64,000 bases of DNA from Candidatus Geothermarchaeum rappei. GTDB taxonomy: Archaea; Thermoproteota; Nitrososphaeria; Geothermarchaeales; JDFR-13. Positions 7,692 to 15,811 of the stretch are shown here, piece by piece. The notes beneath the pieces were generated by a model, which was given only the letters and a program-made list of their open reading frames with translations, ran no database searches and was not told the DNA's origin. Position numbers and translations under genes: made by a program. The stretch covers positions 539,820 through 603,819 of the forward strand of contig MTMB02000001.1 in the NCBI GenBank assembly GCA_002011085.2. The letters run 5' to 3'. Numbering within the stretch: the first letter of the stretch is position 1; each line of letters starts with the position of its first letter.

Positions 7692-8867
7692 TCATTCTTC
7701 TTTCTCCAAAATTAACTTATACGCTAAGGCACCTATTGTATAAAGGATAACATCCGCTGCGAATAATATGATAATGCTATCTGTAAACCTCCATAGTGAT
7801 TCGCCGAAGACTGTGATGCTTCTCAGTATAGAGGTGGCGTATGTCATGGGAATATACCAACTTATCTGTCTAAGGAATGGGGGCAGCATCTCCAACGGGA
7901 AATACAGGCCGATTAGGAATTGAAGCAGAACCGCTATTGTAACAGCAGCTCCAGAGGCTCCCTCCGGTGTCTTGAATAATATAGATATTATAAGCCCTAT
8001 TGCTATCCCCGATAATGCCCCAAGTGTAACTATTAAAACGAACTCCGGCCATTGTATTATCACGTTTGGCCTAACTAATATGAAGGACACCGCCAATACG
8101 ATCATAACATAGAGATAGGTATTCAATAAGATGGTTATCGTTTTACCCAACAGCATCTCTATAGGGCTCGTGGGAGACAGCTTTATCCTCCTAATAGTCT
8201 TCATAGTCTTTTCATTTACGATCACCATCGTTGCTGAGGCCATTGAAGAAAATAGGAATCCATATCCTATTGCCCCTACAAGCATATACTCCTTATATCC
8301 AACCCTCTCCGTTCCCTTAACTGGTATTGAGACTATATCCAGGGGTTTCCCGAAAGCCTTGATATGTTCCAATAAAGAGGGATCGAGTGGAACAGGGCCT
8401 TCCCCCATCTTCTCAATATAGATATTCCTAATCTCTTCATTGAATCTCTGGACATATCCGTTTAAAAGCCCCTCGACGACTGAGGCTATCTGCGGATTAG
8501 AGTTATCTACATATACCTTAACATAGGAGGAGTATCCACTCGTAATGTTTTCCTCAAATCCCTCTGGAATAACTACGTATGCATTTAATCTGTGATTAAT
8601 TATCTCATCGAAAAGCGTCTGATTATCTTCATACAGCTTTATCTTCATTACATCAGTAGCGTTTAAAGCATCTATGAATGTATTGGATAGGTTGGAGTGG
8701 TCATAGTCCACAACACCAATATTTACAGTAAACTGTGTTTCCCCACCGAATATAGCGGTGAATAACAGCATCATTATTATAGGAAATGCAATGTTCCAAA
8801 AGAGCATCTCCTTCGTCCTAAGCATAACTTTAATGTCCTTTATTGCTATTGAGACTATCCTCTTCAA
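7692..8867 (-). CDS. ABC-2 type transporter permease
   Basis: The 391-residue protein has one N-terminal membrane segment (LFWNIAFPIIMMLLFTAIFGG), a large extracytoplasmic domain (about residues 45-200) and five to six C-terminal membrane segments, the layout of ABC-2 permeases with a YhgE-like N-terminal half. SPTSPIEMLLGKTITILLN precedes the second membrane block, as in antibiotic and Na+ efflux permeases. It overlaps the upstream ATPase gene by 4 bp (ATGA), so both form one exporter. The exported compound is not known. The extracytoplasmic domain contains several possible N-glycosylation sites (for example DNQT). Confidence 0.88.
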   Translation of the reverse strand: MKRIVSIAIKDIKVMLRTKEMLFWNIAFPIIMMLLFTAIFGGETQFTVNIGVVDYDHSNLSNTFIDALNATDVMKIKLYEDNQTLFDEIINHRLNAYVVIPEGFEENITSGYSSYVKVYVDNSNPQIASVVEGLLNGYVQRFNEEIRNIYIEKMGEGPVPLDPSLLEHIKAFGKPLDIVSIPVKGTERVGYKEYMLVGAIGYGFLFSSMASATMVIVNEKTMKTIRRIKLSPTSPIEMLLGKTITILLNTYLYVMIVLAVSFILVRPNVIIQWPEFVLIVTLGALSGIAIGLIISILFKTPEGASGAAVTIAVLLQFLIGLYFPLEMLPPFLRQISWYIPMTYATSILRSITVFGESLWRFTDSIIILFAADVILYTIGALAYKLILEKEE

Positions 8868-9799
8868 TCCTCGATCAACCCCCTACCAGTCAAGTTTCTA
8901 AATACATCATCCAGCGTAGGATTCCTAAATTCTATACTTTCAATTGGTATACCCCCTTCTCTAAATAACTGCCTAATCCTAGGAATATCCCTCTCTGAAG
9001 AGTTGTTGAGAACTATCCTATCTGGATACCTCACTCGATCATACTCCTCTAGGAGCATATAGGCCTCATCCATATAAACCGTTTTTATCCTTAGACATAG
9101 CTTGATCCCTCCACCATACTTTTCCTTGAGCTTATCTGGATGCCCACGTGCAATTATCCTACCCATGTCAATTATCGCTACATCATCACATAGTTCATCA
9201 GCTTCCTCCATATAATGTGTAGAGAGGATTATAGTTTTACCCCTGTTATTCAGCTCAAGTATAAAGTTCCAGAATTCTCTCCTTACATTGGGGTCTAATC
9301 CAGTAGTGGGCTCGTCCAATACTAAGACATCGGGGTCGGTAATGAGGGATGCTGCTATAGCTATCTTTTTAACTTGTCCCCCAGATAACTTATCAACCCT
9401 CTTCCCAAGTATTTCTTCATTAATATCCAGAATAGCCCTTATGTCACTTAGTCTATCAATGAAATCTTTTTTAGATAAACCATATAGGTCTGCGAAAAAC
9501 TTAATGTTGTCATATCCAGTCAGCATCCTATACAACATAGGCTCCTGAGGCACAAATCCAATAACGTATTTTACATCCTCATCGACACCCACCTCATAGT
9601 CTTTGATAAAAACCCTGCCTTCATTAGGCTTTCTAAGCCCGACAATAATCTCCATCAAAGTGCTTTTGCCCGCTCCATTCGGCCCAAGTAATCCGAATAT
9701 CACCCCATTCTCTATATCCAAGGAGATGTTTCTCAACACCGTCTTATCCTCATACATCTTAGTGATATTCCTTGCGACTACAGCCTTACTAGGTGCCAA
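8864..9799 (-). CDS. ABC transporter ATP-binding protein
   Basis: All ATPase motifs are intact: Walker A GPNGAGKST at residues 39-47, the Q-loop in IGFVPQEPMLY, the signature LSGGQVKK, Walker B VLVLDEPTTGLDP and the H-loop in STHYMEEAD. After about residue 225 there is a C-terminal domain of about 85 residues ending in FRNPTLDDVFRNLTG, typical for ATPases paired with ABC-2 exporters of the DrrA/CcmA/NatA type. It energises the adjacent permease. The promoter region contains a long imperfect inverted repeat (9820-9872), which suggests regulated expression. Confidence 0.93.
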   Translation of the reverse strand: MAPSKAVVARNITKMYEDKTVLRNISLDIENGVIFGLLGPNGAGKSTLMEIIVGLRKPNEGRVFIKDYEVGVDEDVKYVIGFVPQEPMLYRMLTGYDNIKFFADLYGLSKKDFIDRLSDIRAILDINEEILGKRVDKLSGGQVKKIAIAASLITDPDVLVLDEPTTGLDPNVRREFWNFILELNNRGKTIILSTHYMEEADELCDDVAIIDMGRIIARGHPDKLKEKYGGGIKLCLRIKTVYMDEAYMLLEEYDRVRYPDRIVLNNSSERDIPRIRQLFREGGIPIESIEFRNPTLDDVFRNLTGRGLIED

Positions 9800-9819
9800 T
9801 AAACAACACCTCAGCCTGT

Positions 9820-9872
9820 TTTACATTCATATGCTGATAAGAAGCTACACTCCTCATCAGATATGATGTAAA
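9820..9872. promoter_or_regulatory. Long imperfect inverted repeat upstream of the ABC exporter operon
   Basis: The left arm TTTACATTCATATGCTGAT (9820-9838) pairs with ATCAGATATGATGTAAA (9856-9872) over 17 bp with two single-base bulges, around a 17-nt centre. It ends 21 bp before the ATG of the ATPase gene. It may be a pair of operator half-sites for a dimeric repressor, or a leader hairpin. Multidrug-type exporters are often controlled in this manner, but no regulator gene is adjacent. Confidence 0.45.
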
Positions 9873-9945
9873 TAACATTTGTTAGATATCTAATAATAAA
9901 TTAATAATTTCAATTAAATCTATACAGCAACATTTAATCTAGTCT

Positions 9946-10608
9946 TTAATCAACAAGTGTATCAACTTTCTTTTTAACGTAGCTTATGGCTTCATCTAGT
10001 TTTTCCTCGGTGGCCAGCTTCCAAAGTCTTTCATCATTTATCAGTTCCCTGTACATCCTCATCCTAGTCTTATACGGTATCCCCCGTTTCTTCATGTATG
10101 TCTTGAGGTAACTCATCGCCTCCAATAAAATGGATAGGTATCTCTTGGGCTTAAGACACTTCTCTATCTCATCTAGGGCAAGTAATGCGACTAACGTGGA
10201 TCTGCCGGCGGAGTACGCCGTAAATTTAAGTCCATGGATCTCTATCTCCACAGGCATAGCCACCTGTGTTAGCTGGGCATTAGTAGATAGGATATGTAAC
10301 TTTCTATGCTTTACACATATCTCCCTAACCTTCTTCTCCACCTCCTCTAGACCAGGAACAGTATATATAACTATATCGTTTTCAGTGATTAGCCTCTCCA
10401 GCTTGTCAATATCCCTTACATCACCCTTAACAAGACTAACATTTTCCTCGTTACTCATCCGAACCAATTCATCTGAGAACTCAAGCGAGTATACCGTGAT
10501 TATAGGCCGATATCTTATAAACCGTCTAACCTTTTTCGTCGCCTCATATCCACCGCCTAGAACCAACACTTTATAGCCTGTAATATCTATATACATAGGT
10601 ATCCTCAT
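9946..10608 (-). CDS. Precorrin-2 dehydrogenase/sirohydrochlorin ferrochelatase-like protein
   Basis: The 220-residue protein has the Met8/CysG N-terminal fold: PMYIDITGYKVLVLGGGYEA with a GGG nucleotide loop (residues 18-20), a second strand Asp-rich region, and AYSAGRSTLVALLALDEIE at the position of the SSGGTSPVLAR loop. It should convert precorrin-2 to sirohydrochlorin with NAD and possibly insert iron. The catalytic Asp of CysG/Met8 (NVVDA region) is Asn110 here (LSTNA), which may affect the chelatase or dehydrogenase step. The gene is the last of the hemA-hemC-hemD unit and overlaps hemD by 4 bp. No separate CbiX or SirB chelatase is in the window. Confidence 0.85.
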   Translation of the reverse strand: MRIPMYIDITGYKVLVLGGGYEATKKVRRFIRYRPIITVYSLEFSDELVRMSNEENVSLVKGDVRDIDKLERLITENDIVIYTVPGLEEVEKKVREICVKHRKLHILSTNAQLTQVAMPVEIEIHGLKFTAYSAGRSTLVALLALDEIEKCLKPKRYLSILLEAMSYLKTYMKKRGIPYKTRMRMYRELINDERLWKLATEEKLDEAISYVKKKVDTLVD

Positions 10609-11390
10609 CTAGCGTTCACCACCTTCTCTAAAAACTTATAGAACTCATCTACCTCTCCACTGTCATACACAAAAACTTCCCTAAAGATCGTGGTGTCAGC
10701 CTTCTCAAATATCCTCCTACTCAAGAAGACCCCATATAACTCCATTTTGTCACGGAGTAAACGAAAATAATCCAGGGTTTTCAGGCTCTGGAGAGACATG
10801 AATACCATGTATGCAGCGTTATAGCTCCTGATAATAGACTGAACCTCCTCAATTCCCTCATTATCAATACCAAGTTCATATAATTCCACCACTTCACCGT
10901 TATTAAGTAACACCGTCTCCTTTAGTTGTTTGTCGACATGCTTCGAGCAAAAGAGGACTGGCTTCCACTCAAACCACTCAATTAAATGGATTATCCCTCT
11001 AGAACTATGTATTTTAGGCACTAAGAAACATCCACATTCCGCTGAAGAGACATAGTTTGTTAAGGAGGAAACTAAAGCATCTAATGTATATGGCCCTATA
11101 CATATCACTTTGTTAAACATGTGAATAAACTTACCCAGAATATTGTTCTCACGTAGATACCCGACGAGGATCTCAACTGCATTTTTTGATGTAAATATGA
11201 GGACCATATCCCCATCACTATTCAAATAACTGGTTATCTTATCCAGCGATCTTCGAAGCTCATTATAATCTGGTTTGATTATAATCAACGGCCTATCCAT
11301 AATATCAATGCCCTTAATAAAATTTTTGATATTGGCTATCGTGCCTCTAGATGCTATTGGGACTAGAATGCGGCTTCTCTTAGAATTCAT
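10605..11390 (-). CDS. hemD: Uroporphyrinogen-III synthase
   Basis: This weakly conserved 261-residue protein is placed by the motif VLIFTSKNAVEIL, which matches the FTSxNAV loop of HemD, and by VICIGPYTLDAL, matching the IGPxTA segment. The two-lobed architecture with a second conserved region near AAYMVFMSLQSLKTL also fits. It cyclises hydroxymethylbilane to uroporphyrinogen III. Its position between hemC and the precorrin-2 dehydrogenase supports the call. ATG 11390 is preferred over ATG 11408 because GGAGGGAG lies 5-7 nt before it. It overlaps hemC by 11 bp. Confidence 0.85.
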   Translation of the reverse strand: MNSKRSRILVPIASRGTIANIKNFIKGIDIMDRPLIIIKPDYNELRRSLDKITSYLNSDGDMVLIFTSKNAVEILVGYLRENNILGKFIHMFNKVICIGPYTLDALVSSLTNYVSSAECGCFLVPKIHSSRGIIHLIEWFEWKPVLFCSKHVDKQLKETVLLNNGEVVELYELGIDNEGIEEVQSIIRSYNAAYMVFMSLQSLKTLDYFRLLRDKMELYGVFLSRRIFEKADTTIFREVFVYDSGEVDEFYKFLEKVVNAR

Positions 11391-12327
11391 CGGTCTCCCT
11401 CCATTCATTCAATATATCAAGTCCCCCCTCCAGTCTAAACTCTCTATAAACATCGTCTATAACATTGGATAACGACTTCAAGTCAGAAGAAGCTACTGGA
11501 TATTTCCTCCTGATAGTAACACTTCTTTCCAGGTTTCTATCCACTATACCCATGTATACCGTGAGATCTCCCGCATGTTCATCATAGATACATGTAACTC
11601 CTACTGGAACTCTACAGCCCGCCCCAATCCTTTCTATAACCTTTTTTTCGACAAACACTTCAGTATATGCCCTCGCATTGTTTACCCCCTTAAGCATTTC
11701 AATCAGCCAATCGTTATCTTTCCTAACCGTAACTATCAGCGCGCCCTGTCCCGCAGCCGGTACAAACCTGTCTAGCGGTAGTCTCTTATAACTTACATCG
11801 AGTTCCAATCTCTCAATCCCTGCTTCCGCGATGATTATAGCGTCATACATCCCCCTATGGAGTTTTTCTATTCTAGTATCGATGTTCCCCCTGATATTAC
11901 TTGTCTTCAAGTCTTTCCTATATAGCCTCAAAAAACTGATCCTTCTTAATGAAGAAGTGCCGACCACCGAGTTCGGTGGTAATTCGTTTAGAGCATATCC
12001 ATCTAATGACACTAATACATCATATCGACTCTTGCGGGATGGTATGAATATCTCCAGCTCTCTCTCCATCGTCTCTAGAGGAACGTCTTTAGCGCTGTGA
12101 ACCGCCATGTCTATCCATCCATCTAGTAAAGCCTTATTAACCTCCTTCTCAAAGACACCCTTATCACTCATTCTATAGAGTGGTGTTGTTCTATCTATAT
12201 CTCCCTTGGTCCTAATAGTTTGAATCTCTACTTGGATGTCATTCATCTTCTCCTTCAGGATAGATATAACCTCATTGACCTGCGCAATGCTTAGACGACT
12301 TCCTCTACTACCCACTGTTATCTTCAT
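11380..12327 (-). CDS. hemC: Porphobilinogen deaminase (hydroxymethylbilane synthase)
   Basis: The 315-residue protein shows VGSRGSRLSIAQ at its N-terminus, TIRTKGD, HSAKDVP with the catalytic Asp81, GTSSLRR, NIRGNIDTRIEKL, AAGQGAL and GAGCRVPVG with Cys238, which anchors the dipyrromethane cofactor. It polymerises four porphobilinogen units into hydroxymethylbilane. Three ATG codons are close together at the start (12336, 12333, 12327); AGGAG lies directly against the first and 9 nt before the third, so I choose 12327. The gene overlaps hemA and hemD, showing tight coupling. Confidence 0.95.
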   Translation of the reverse strand: MKITVGSRGSRLSIAQVNEVISILKEKMNDIQVEIQTIRTKGDIDRTTPLYRMSDKGVFEKEVNKALLDGWIDMAVHSAKDVPLETMERELEIFIPSRKSRYDVLVSLDGYALNELPPNSVVGTSSLRRISFLRLYRKDLKTSNIRGNIDTRIEKLHRGMYDAIIIAEAGIERLELDVSYKRLPLDRFVPAAGQGALIVTVRKDNDWLIEMLKGVNNARAYTEVFVEKKVIERIGAGCRVPVGVTCIYDEHAGDLTVYMGIVDRNLERSVTIRRKYPVASSDLKSLSNVIDDVYREFRLEGGLDILNEWRETDEF

Positions 12328-13558
12328 CCTCATCATCTCCTAGTAGATATAGTCTTGAAATTAATTCAATTGTGGCTTTGTCCAACTGTCCCTGGTCTCT
12401 AAGACGTCTAAATACATCGACGTGATGATGATACAGCTTTTTTATGAGAGACCATGAAAAGATATTTAATACTCTCAACACTTCATCCAGGGTCTTAGTT
12501 TCTCCAAGGATCTTCCTCAACTCTCTAGTGGCTTCTTCAAACTCTTCTTTTCTAATTCTTTCTGCTTTATTGTATATTCTGCGAATTATCTCCTCAATTA
12601 CAGTATCCTCTCTCCGCCTCCTAAACTCCTGAACCTGTTCATCAATATATGCATATAGGTAATCAAGATGCTCTTTTACATTGCTATACCTCTTCTTAAT
12701 ATACTCGCTAATATCCAGAATACTGTATATTCTAACACTATCCTTGTCTATAGAGACGTTTGGAGGCATACCTAGGTCGATTACCAAGGCACCTCCCTGT
12801 ATTAAATCACTGTATTCACTCGTCAAAATAGGTTTCTTAGTAGATACACATGTAATTATCACGTTTACCAGTGGTAGAGTTTTCTCTAGCTCACTAACCT
12901 CAACAGGTTCTCCACCATATTTATCTGTCAGACGCTTACTTTTTCCCCGTCGACCGGCTACATATAGCCTAGAATATTTAATTTCCCTGGTTAGAATTGA
13001 GAGTATGTCTCTAGCCATATCACCTGTGCCAATTAATAATATGTTTCCTCGTGCAGCTTCCTCTTTTATGATGTCTATAGTTGCCCTAGCATAATCAATT
13101 ACCTTAAACATTATTTTCGACCTTACACGTCTCCCCGTCTTAAACGCCTCATTAAATAGGCATTCCAACTCCTCTGGAAGCAAACCATTTTCCTTACAAT
13201 AGGTGTATGTCTTCCTAACCTGACCCATCACCTGGTTTTCACCAACAGCAAGTGAGTCAAGCCCGGATACGACGCATATCAAATGCCTTAAAACATCTGC
13301 TCCCCTTAGTATCCTAGCCTCCTTGCAAAAGAGTCTGTTTATCCCGATCTTAGACAATACCTTAATAGGGTTGAATCCATAGGAATAAACCTCAACCCTA
13401 TTACACGTCTGTATAACAACCATCTTATAACCCAGTATACTGGCTTTATTATAGAGTCCCTCAATATCCTTAAAGAAATATTTCTGCAGCCCCTCCAGCC
13501 CCACCATCTTATAGGTGACTATAGCGGCATAGTACTGATCCACGTGTAAAGTATTCAT
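12308..13558 (-). CDS. hemA: Glutamyl-tRNA reductase
   Basis: The 416-residue enzyme reduces glutamyl-tRNA(Glu) to glutamate-1-semialdehyde with NADPH, the first committed step of tetrapyrrole synthesis. The catalytic Cys52 sits in QTCNRVEVY, followed by GLDSLAVGENQVMGQVRKTY, the NADPH domain (ILLIGTGDMARDIL), VIDLGMPPNV, and a C-terminal helical dimerisation domain. It heads the unit hemA-hemC-hemD-precorrin-2 dehydrogenase and is divergent from ahbAB. Its Shine-Dalgarno sequence lies inside a small inverted repeat (13561-13579), which may influence translation or transcription. Confidence 0.96.
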   Translation of the reverse strand: MNTLHVDQYYAAIVTYKMVGLEGLQKYFFKDIEGLYNKASILGYKMVVIQTCNRVEVYSYGFNPIKVLSKIGINRLFCKEARILRGADVLRHLICVVSGLDSLAVGENQVMGQVRKTYTYCKENGLLPEELECLFNEAFKTGRRVRSKIMFKVIDYARATIDIIKEEAARGNILLIGTGDMARDILSILTREIKYSRLYVAGRRGKSKRLTDKYGGEPVEVSELEKTLPLVNVIITCVSTKKPILTSEYSDLIQGGALVIDLGMPPNVSIDKDSVRIYSILDISEYIKKRYSNVKEHLDYLYAYIDEQVQEFRRRREDTVIEEIIRRIYNKAERIRKEEFEEATRELRKILGETKTLDEVLRVLNIFSWSLIKKLYHHHVDVFRRLRDQGQLDKATIELISRLYLLGDDEDEDNSG

Positions 13559-13560
13559 AT

Positions 13561-13579
13561 CCTATCATGAATTGATAGG
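13561..13579. promoter_or_regulatory. Inverted repeat covering the hemA ribosome binding site
   Basis: CCTATCA and TGATAGG form a perfect 7-bp inverted repeat with a 5-nt centre. It ends 2 nt before the hemA start codon. On the hemA transcript the 3' arm TGATAGG contains the likely Shine-Dalgarno (GATAGGAT), so a hairpin would mask it. If the transcript starts further in, the repeat could instead be a DNA operator. Confidence 0.5.
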
Positions 13580-13630
13580 GTAATCAACTGAAATAAAGAT
13601 TAATAATATAATAATTATATTTAGTTAATA

Positions 13631-13645
13631 TTGCTAATATGGTAA
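13631..13645. promoter_or_regulatory. Degenerate copy of the TTGCTA-N3-TAGCAA palindrome, hemA/ahbAB divergent promoter
   Basis: The sequence is TTGCTA-ATA-TGGTAA, matching 10 of 12 arm positions of the perfect palindrome seen at 20168-20182 and 63775-63789. It lies downstream of a TATA-like TTATATTTA (about 13614-13622), close to the predicted ahbAB transcription start and upstream of hemA on the other strand. Confidence 0.4.
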
Positions 13646-13688
13646 TGTTATTAAGCCTTTTTTGGCTTTTTATTAATTGGTGAATTAA

Positions 13689-14648
13689 TTGACTATCAAC
13701 TTTGTAGAGGCTGTTGAACTGCTTCAACACCTACAGTATAATATGAATATTGTGGAAGATCCCTATATAAAGGCTTCGGAAGACTTGGATATTGATTATA
13801 AACGACTCTTAGCAGATGTAAACCGACTAGTTAGAAGGGGTGTTATCAAGAGGATTGGTTTTGCTTTCAACTATAGATCTGCGGGGATGATATCAGCCCT
13901 TGTAGGGATGTCTCTGGATAACCGTCTCATTAGAGAATATAGCAAGTTTATGAGCCGGGTAGGTGGTGTTAAACATAACTTTGTGAGGGATCATGAGGTA
14001 TATAATATTTGGTTTACGATTAGAGGGGTTAATGAGGAGGATATCCTTAATAAGGTTGGGGAAATAGCGTCCCGGTTTCATGCTGATAGTTATGTTGTAT
14101 TAAAATCTCTCTGGACATGTAAGCTTAGTGTTAAATATAATCTAGTTGAGGGTATATCGTGGAGCCCATCTAAGCTTCTCTCGAAATCTCCCCCTCATAT
14201 TAAGGAGTTTGGATTGGATAAGGAAGTTATGAAGCAACTAAGAAGTATACCTGTTAAAGAGAGGCCTTTCAAGGAAGTCGCCGCCAAATGGGGGTTTGGA
14301 GAGGCTGAGTTTATAGATATTCTTAGGGAGATGATGGATAAAGGAGTTGCTGTGGATTTTGGAGCTTGGCTAGATGGAGGTAATATTGGGTTTAAGTATA
14401 ATGCGATGGTTGTTTTTAAGGGAGATGAGCCTACCTGTAAGCATGTTGTGGAGAAGGTTCCTGAGGCTACACATGTAGTATTAAGAAAGACTATCTATGG
14501 AGAATGGCCTTGGAACATATATTTCATGATTCACGGGGTTAAACGCCAACTAGTGGATGAAAGGATCCATTCCATAATGAACATGCTGGGTGTGGATTCG
14601 TACATGAGGTTATATAGTCTTAGGGATCTGGGGAGGCCATACAAATGA
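13689..14648 (+). CDS. ahbAB: Siroheme decarboxylase, AhbA-AhbB fusion
   Basis: The 319 residues contain two successive AsnC/Lrp-like units. Residues about 1-160 resemble AhbA (winged helix ending in VIKRIGFAFNYRSAG, then KHNFVRDHEVYNIWFTIRG). Residues about 175-319 resemble AhbB (KERPFKEVAAKWGFGEAEF, FKYNAMVVFK, ATHVVLRKTIYGEWPWNIYFMIHG). AhbA and AhbB are usually separate subunits that together convert siroheme to 12,18-didecarboxysiroheme. A single chain resembles the NirDL-type fusions of heme d1 synthesis. GGTGA precedes the TTG start, and the first helix is needed for the winged helix, so the later ATG 13743 is unlikely. It overlaps ahbC by 4 bp. A transcription factor role is less likely given context. 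Confidence 0.9.
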   Translation: MTINFVEAVELLQHLQYNMNIVEDPYIKASEDLDIDYKRLLADVNRLVRRGVIKRIGFAFNYRSAGMISALVGMSLDNRLIREYSKFMSRVGGVKHNFVRDHEVYNIWFTIRGVNEEDILNKVGEIASRFHADSYVVLKSLWTCKLSVKYNLVEGISWSPSKLLSKSPPHIKEFGLDKEVMKQLRSIPVKERPFKEVAAKWGFGEAEFIDILREMMDKGVAVDFGAWLDGGNIGFKYNAMVVFKGDEPTCKHVVEKVPEATHVVLRKTIYGEWPWNIYFMIHGVKRQLVDERIHSIMNMLGVDSYMRLYSLRDLGRPYK

Positions 14649-15811
14649 TTCCAGTAACTGTGATGGTAACGGGAAAAGGAACTGTGTCTCACAGGATCAA
14701 AGGCCGTTTTGGGCCTGGTAACCCAAGTAGTTTCAGCAGCGTTTTTAGGCCGGTGATTGTCTGGAACATGACCTATGCATGTAACCTTAGATGTATCCAC
14801 TGTTATATCAATGCGGGAGAAAAAGGTGGGGGCGAGTTGTCTTATGAAGAGTCCCTTGATCTCATCGATCAGATAGCAGAGGTCTCCTCACCACTACTTA
14901 TATTATCAGGTGGAGAGCCTCTGTTAAGAAGAGATTTTATCAAAATTGCTGAATATGCCGCGGATAAGGGCCTGAGGCTTGCCCTGAGCACTAATGGAGT
15001 ATTGATTACCAGAGACGTGGCTAATATACTCAAGTCCATTGGATTCATGTATATAGGTGTCTCCATTGACTCACCTAGTCCAAGTTGGCATGATATGTTC
15101 AGAGGCGTTGAAGGATCTTTCGATAAAGCGATGGAAGGTATACATAACTCGATTGACGTGGGTCTACCTACTGGAATCAGGTATACAATAACTAGATACA
15201 ATGTATATGATGCAAGTAAAATACTGGATTTAGCTGTGGAGAATGGAATTATGAGGGTGACGTTCTACCACTTAACTGCAGCGGGTAGAGCACAAGAAAT
15301 GAATAGAGACTGGTATCTTACTCCAGAGCAGTATCGCTGGTTTATGGATCTCCTGATTAAATCGGCTAAAGAATACTCAGATATTCTTGAAATAGAGACA
15401 ACTCTCTCGCCCTTCGACGGAATATATATTGCTGATAAGATAGCTGAGAATGAGGAGGAGTTCTGGACACTTATGGATGTTGTAAAGGCACAGGGGGGAT
15501 GTGGTAGGAAGATAATTTCAATATATCCTGATGGAACAGTTTACCCATGTCAATTTGTGGATTTCTTCGTATTGGGGAATATTAGGGAGAGTAGACTAAG
15601 AGATATTCTGTCTCCAGACCACCCAGCATTAGAATATTTCTCGAATACAGAGTCATATCTTCGAGAGGGGAAGTGTCATGCATGTCCCTTTAACCACATA
15701 TGTAAGGGTGGGGATAGGATTAGGGCATATTATCTAGGCGGATCCATATACGCCGATGACCCTCAGTGTCATATTGATGTTGAGGAGATTTATAAGAGGT
15801 GGGCTTTATGA
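14645..15811 (+). CDS. ahbC: Radical SAM 12,18-didecarboxysiroheme deacetylase (Fe-coproporphyrin III synthase)
   Basis: The radical SAM cluster motif CNLRCIHC uses Cys46, Cys50 and Cys53 (CxxxCxxC), followed by LILSGGEPLLRRDF and a TIM-barrel core. A C-terminal region has further cysteines (GGCGRKI, VYPCQF, KCHACPFNHICKGG, DPQCHID) that suit auxiliary Fe-S clusters. In the siroheme-dependent pathway AhbC removes two acetate side chains to give Fe-coproporphyrin III. I assign AhbC, not AhbD, because it directly follows ahbAB, starts with VIVWNMTYACN and because the second radical SAM gene (18889-20040) has the features of AhbD. The start ATG overlaps the ahbAB stop. Confidence 0.85.
   Translation: MIPVTVMVTGKGTVSHRIKGRFGPGNPSSFSSVFRPVIVWNMTYACNLRCIHCYINAGEKGGGELSYEESLDLIDQIAEVSSPLLILSGGEPLLRRDFIKIAEYAADKGLRLALSTNGVLITRDVANILKSIGFMYIGVSIDSPSPSWHDMFRGVEGSFDKAMEGIHNSIDVGLPTGIRYTITRYNVYDASKILDLAVENGIMRVTFYHLTAAGRAQEMNRDWYLTPEQYRWFMDLLIKSAKEYSDILEIETTLSPFDGIYIADKIAENEEEFWTLMDVVKAQGGCGRKIISIYPDGTVYPCQFVDFFVLGNIRESRLRDILSPDHPALEYFSNTESYLREGKCHACPFNHICKGGDRIRAYYLGGSIYADDPQCHIDVEEIYKRWAL

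Noticed and set aside
13689-14648. AhbAB as a transcription factor of the Lrp/AsnC family
   Set aside because: The AhbA and AhbB motifs, double-unit length and operon with ahbC and hemB point to siroheme decarboxylase.
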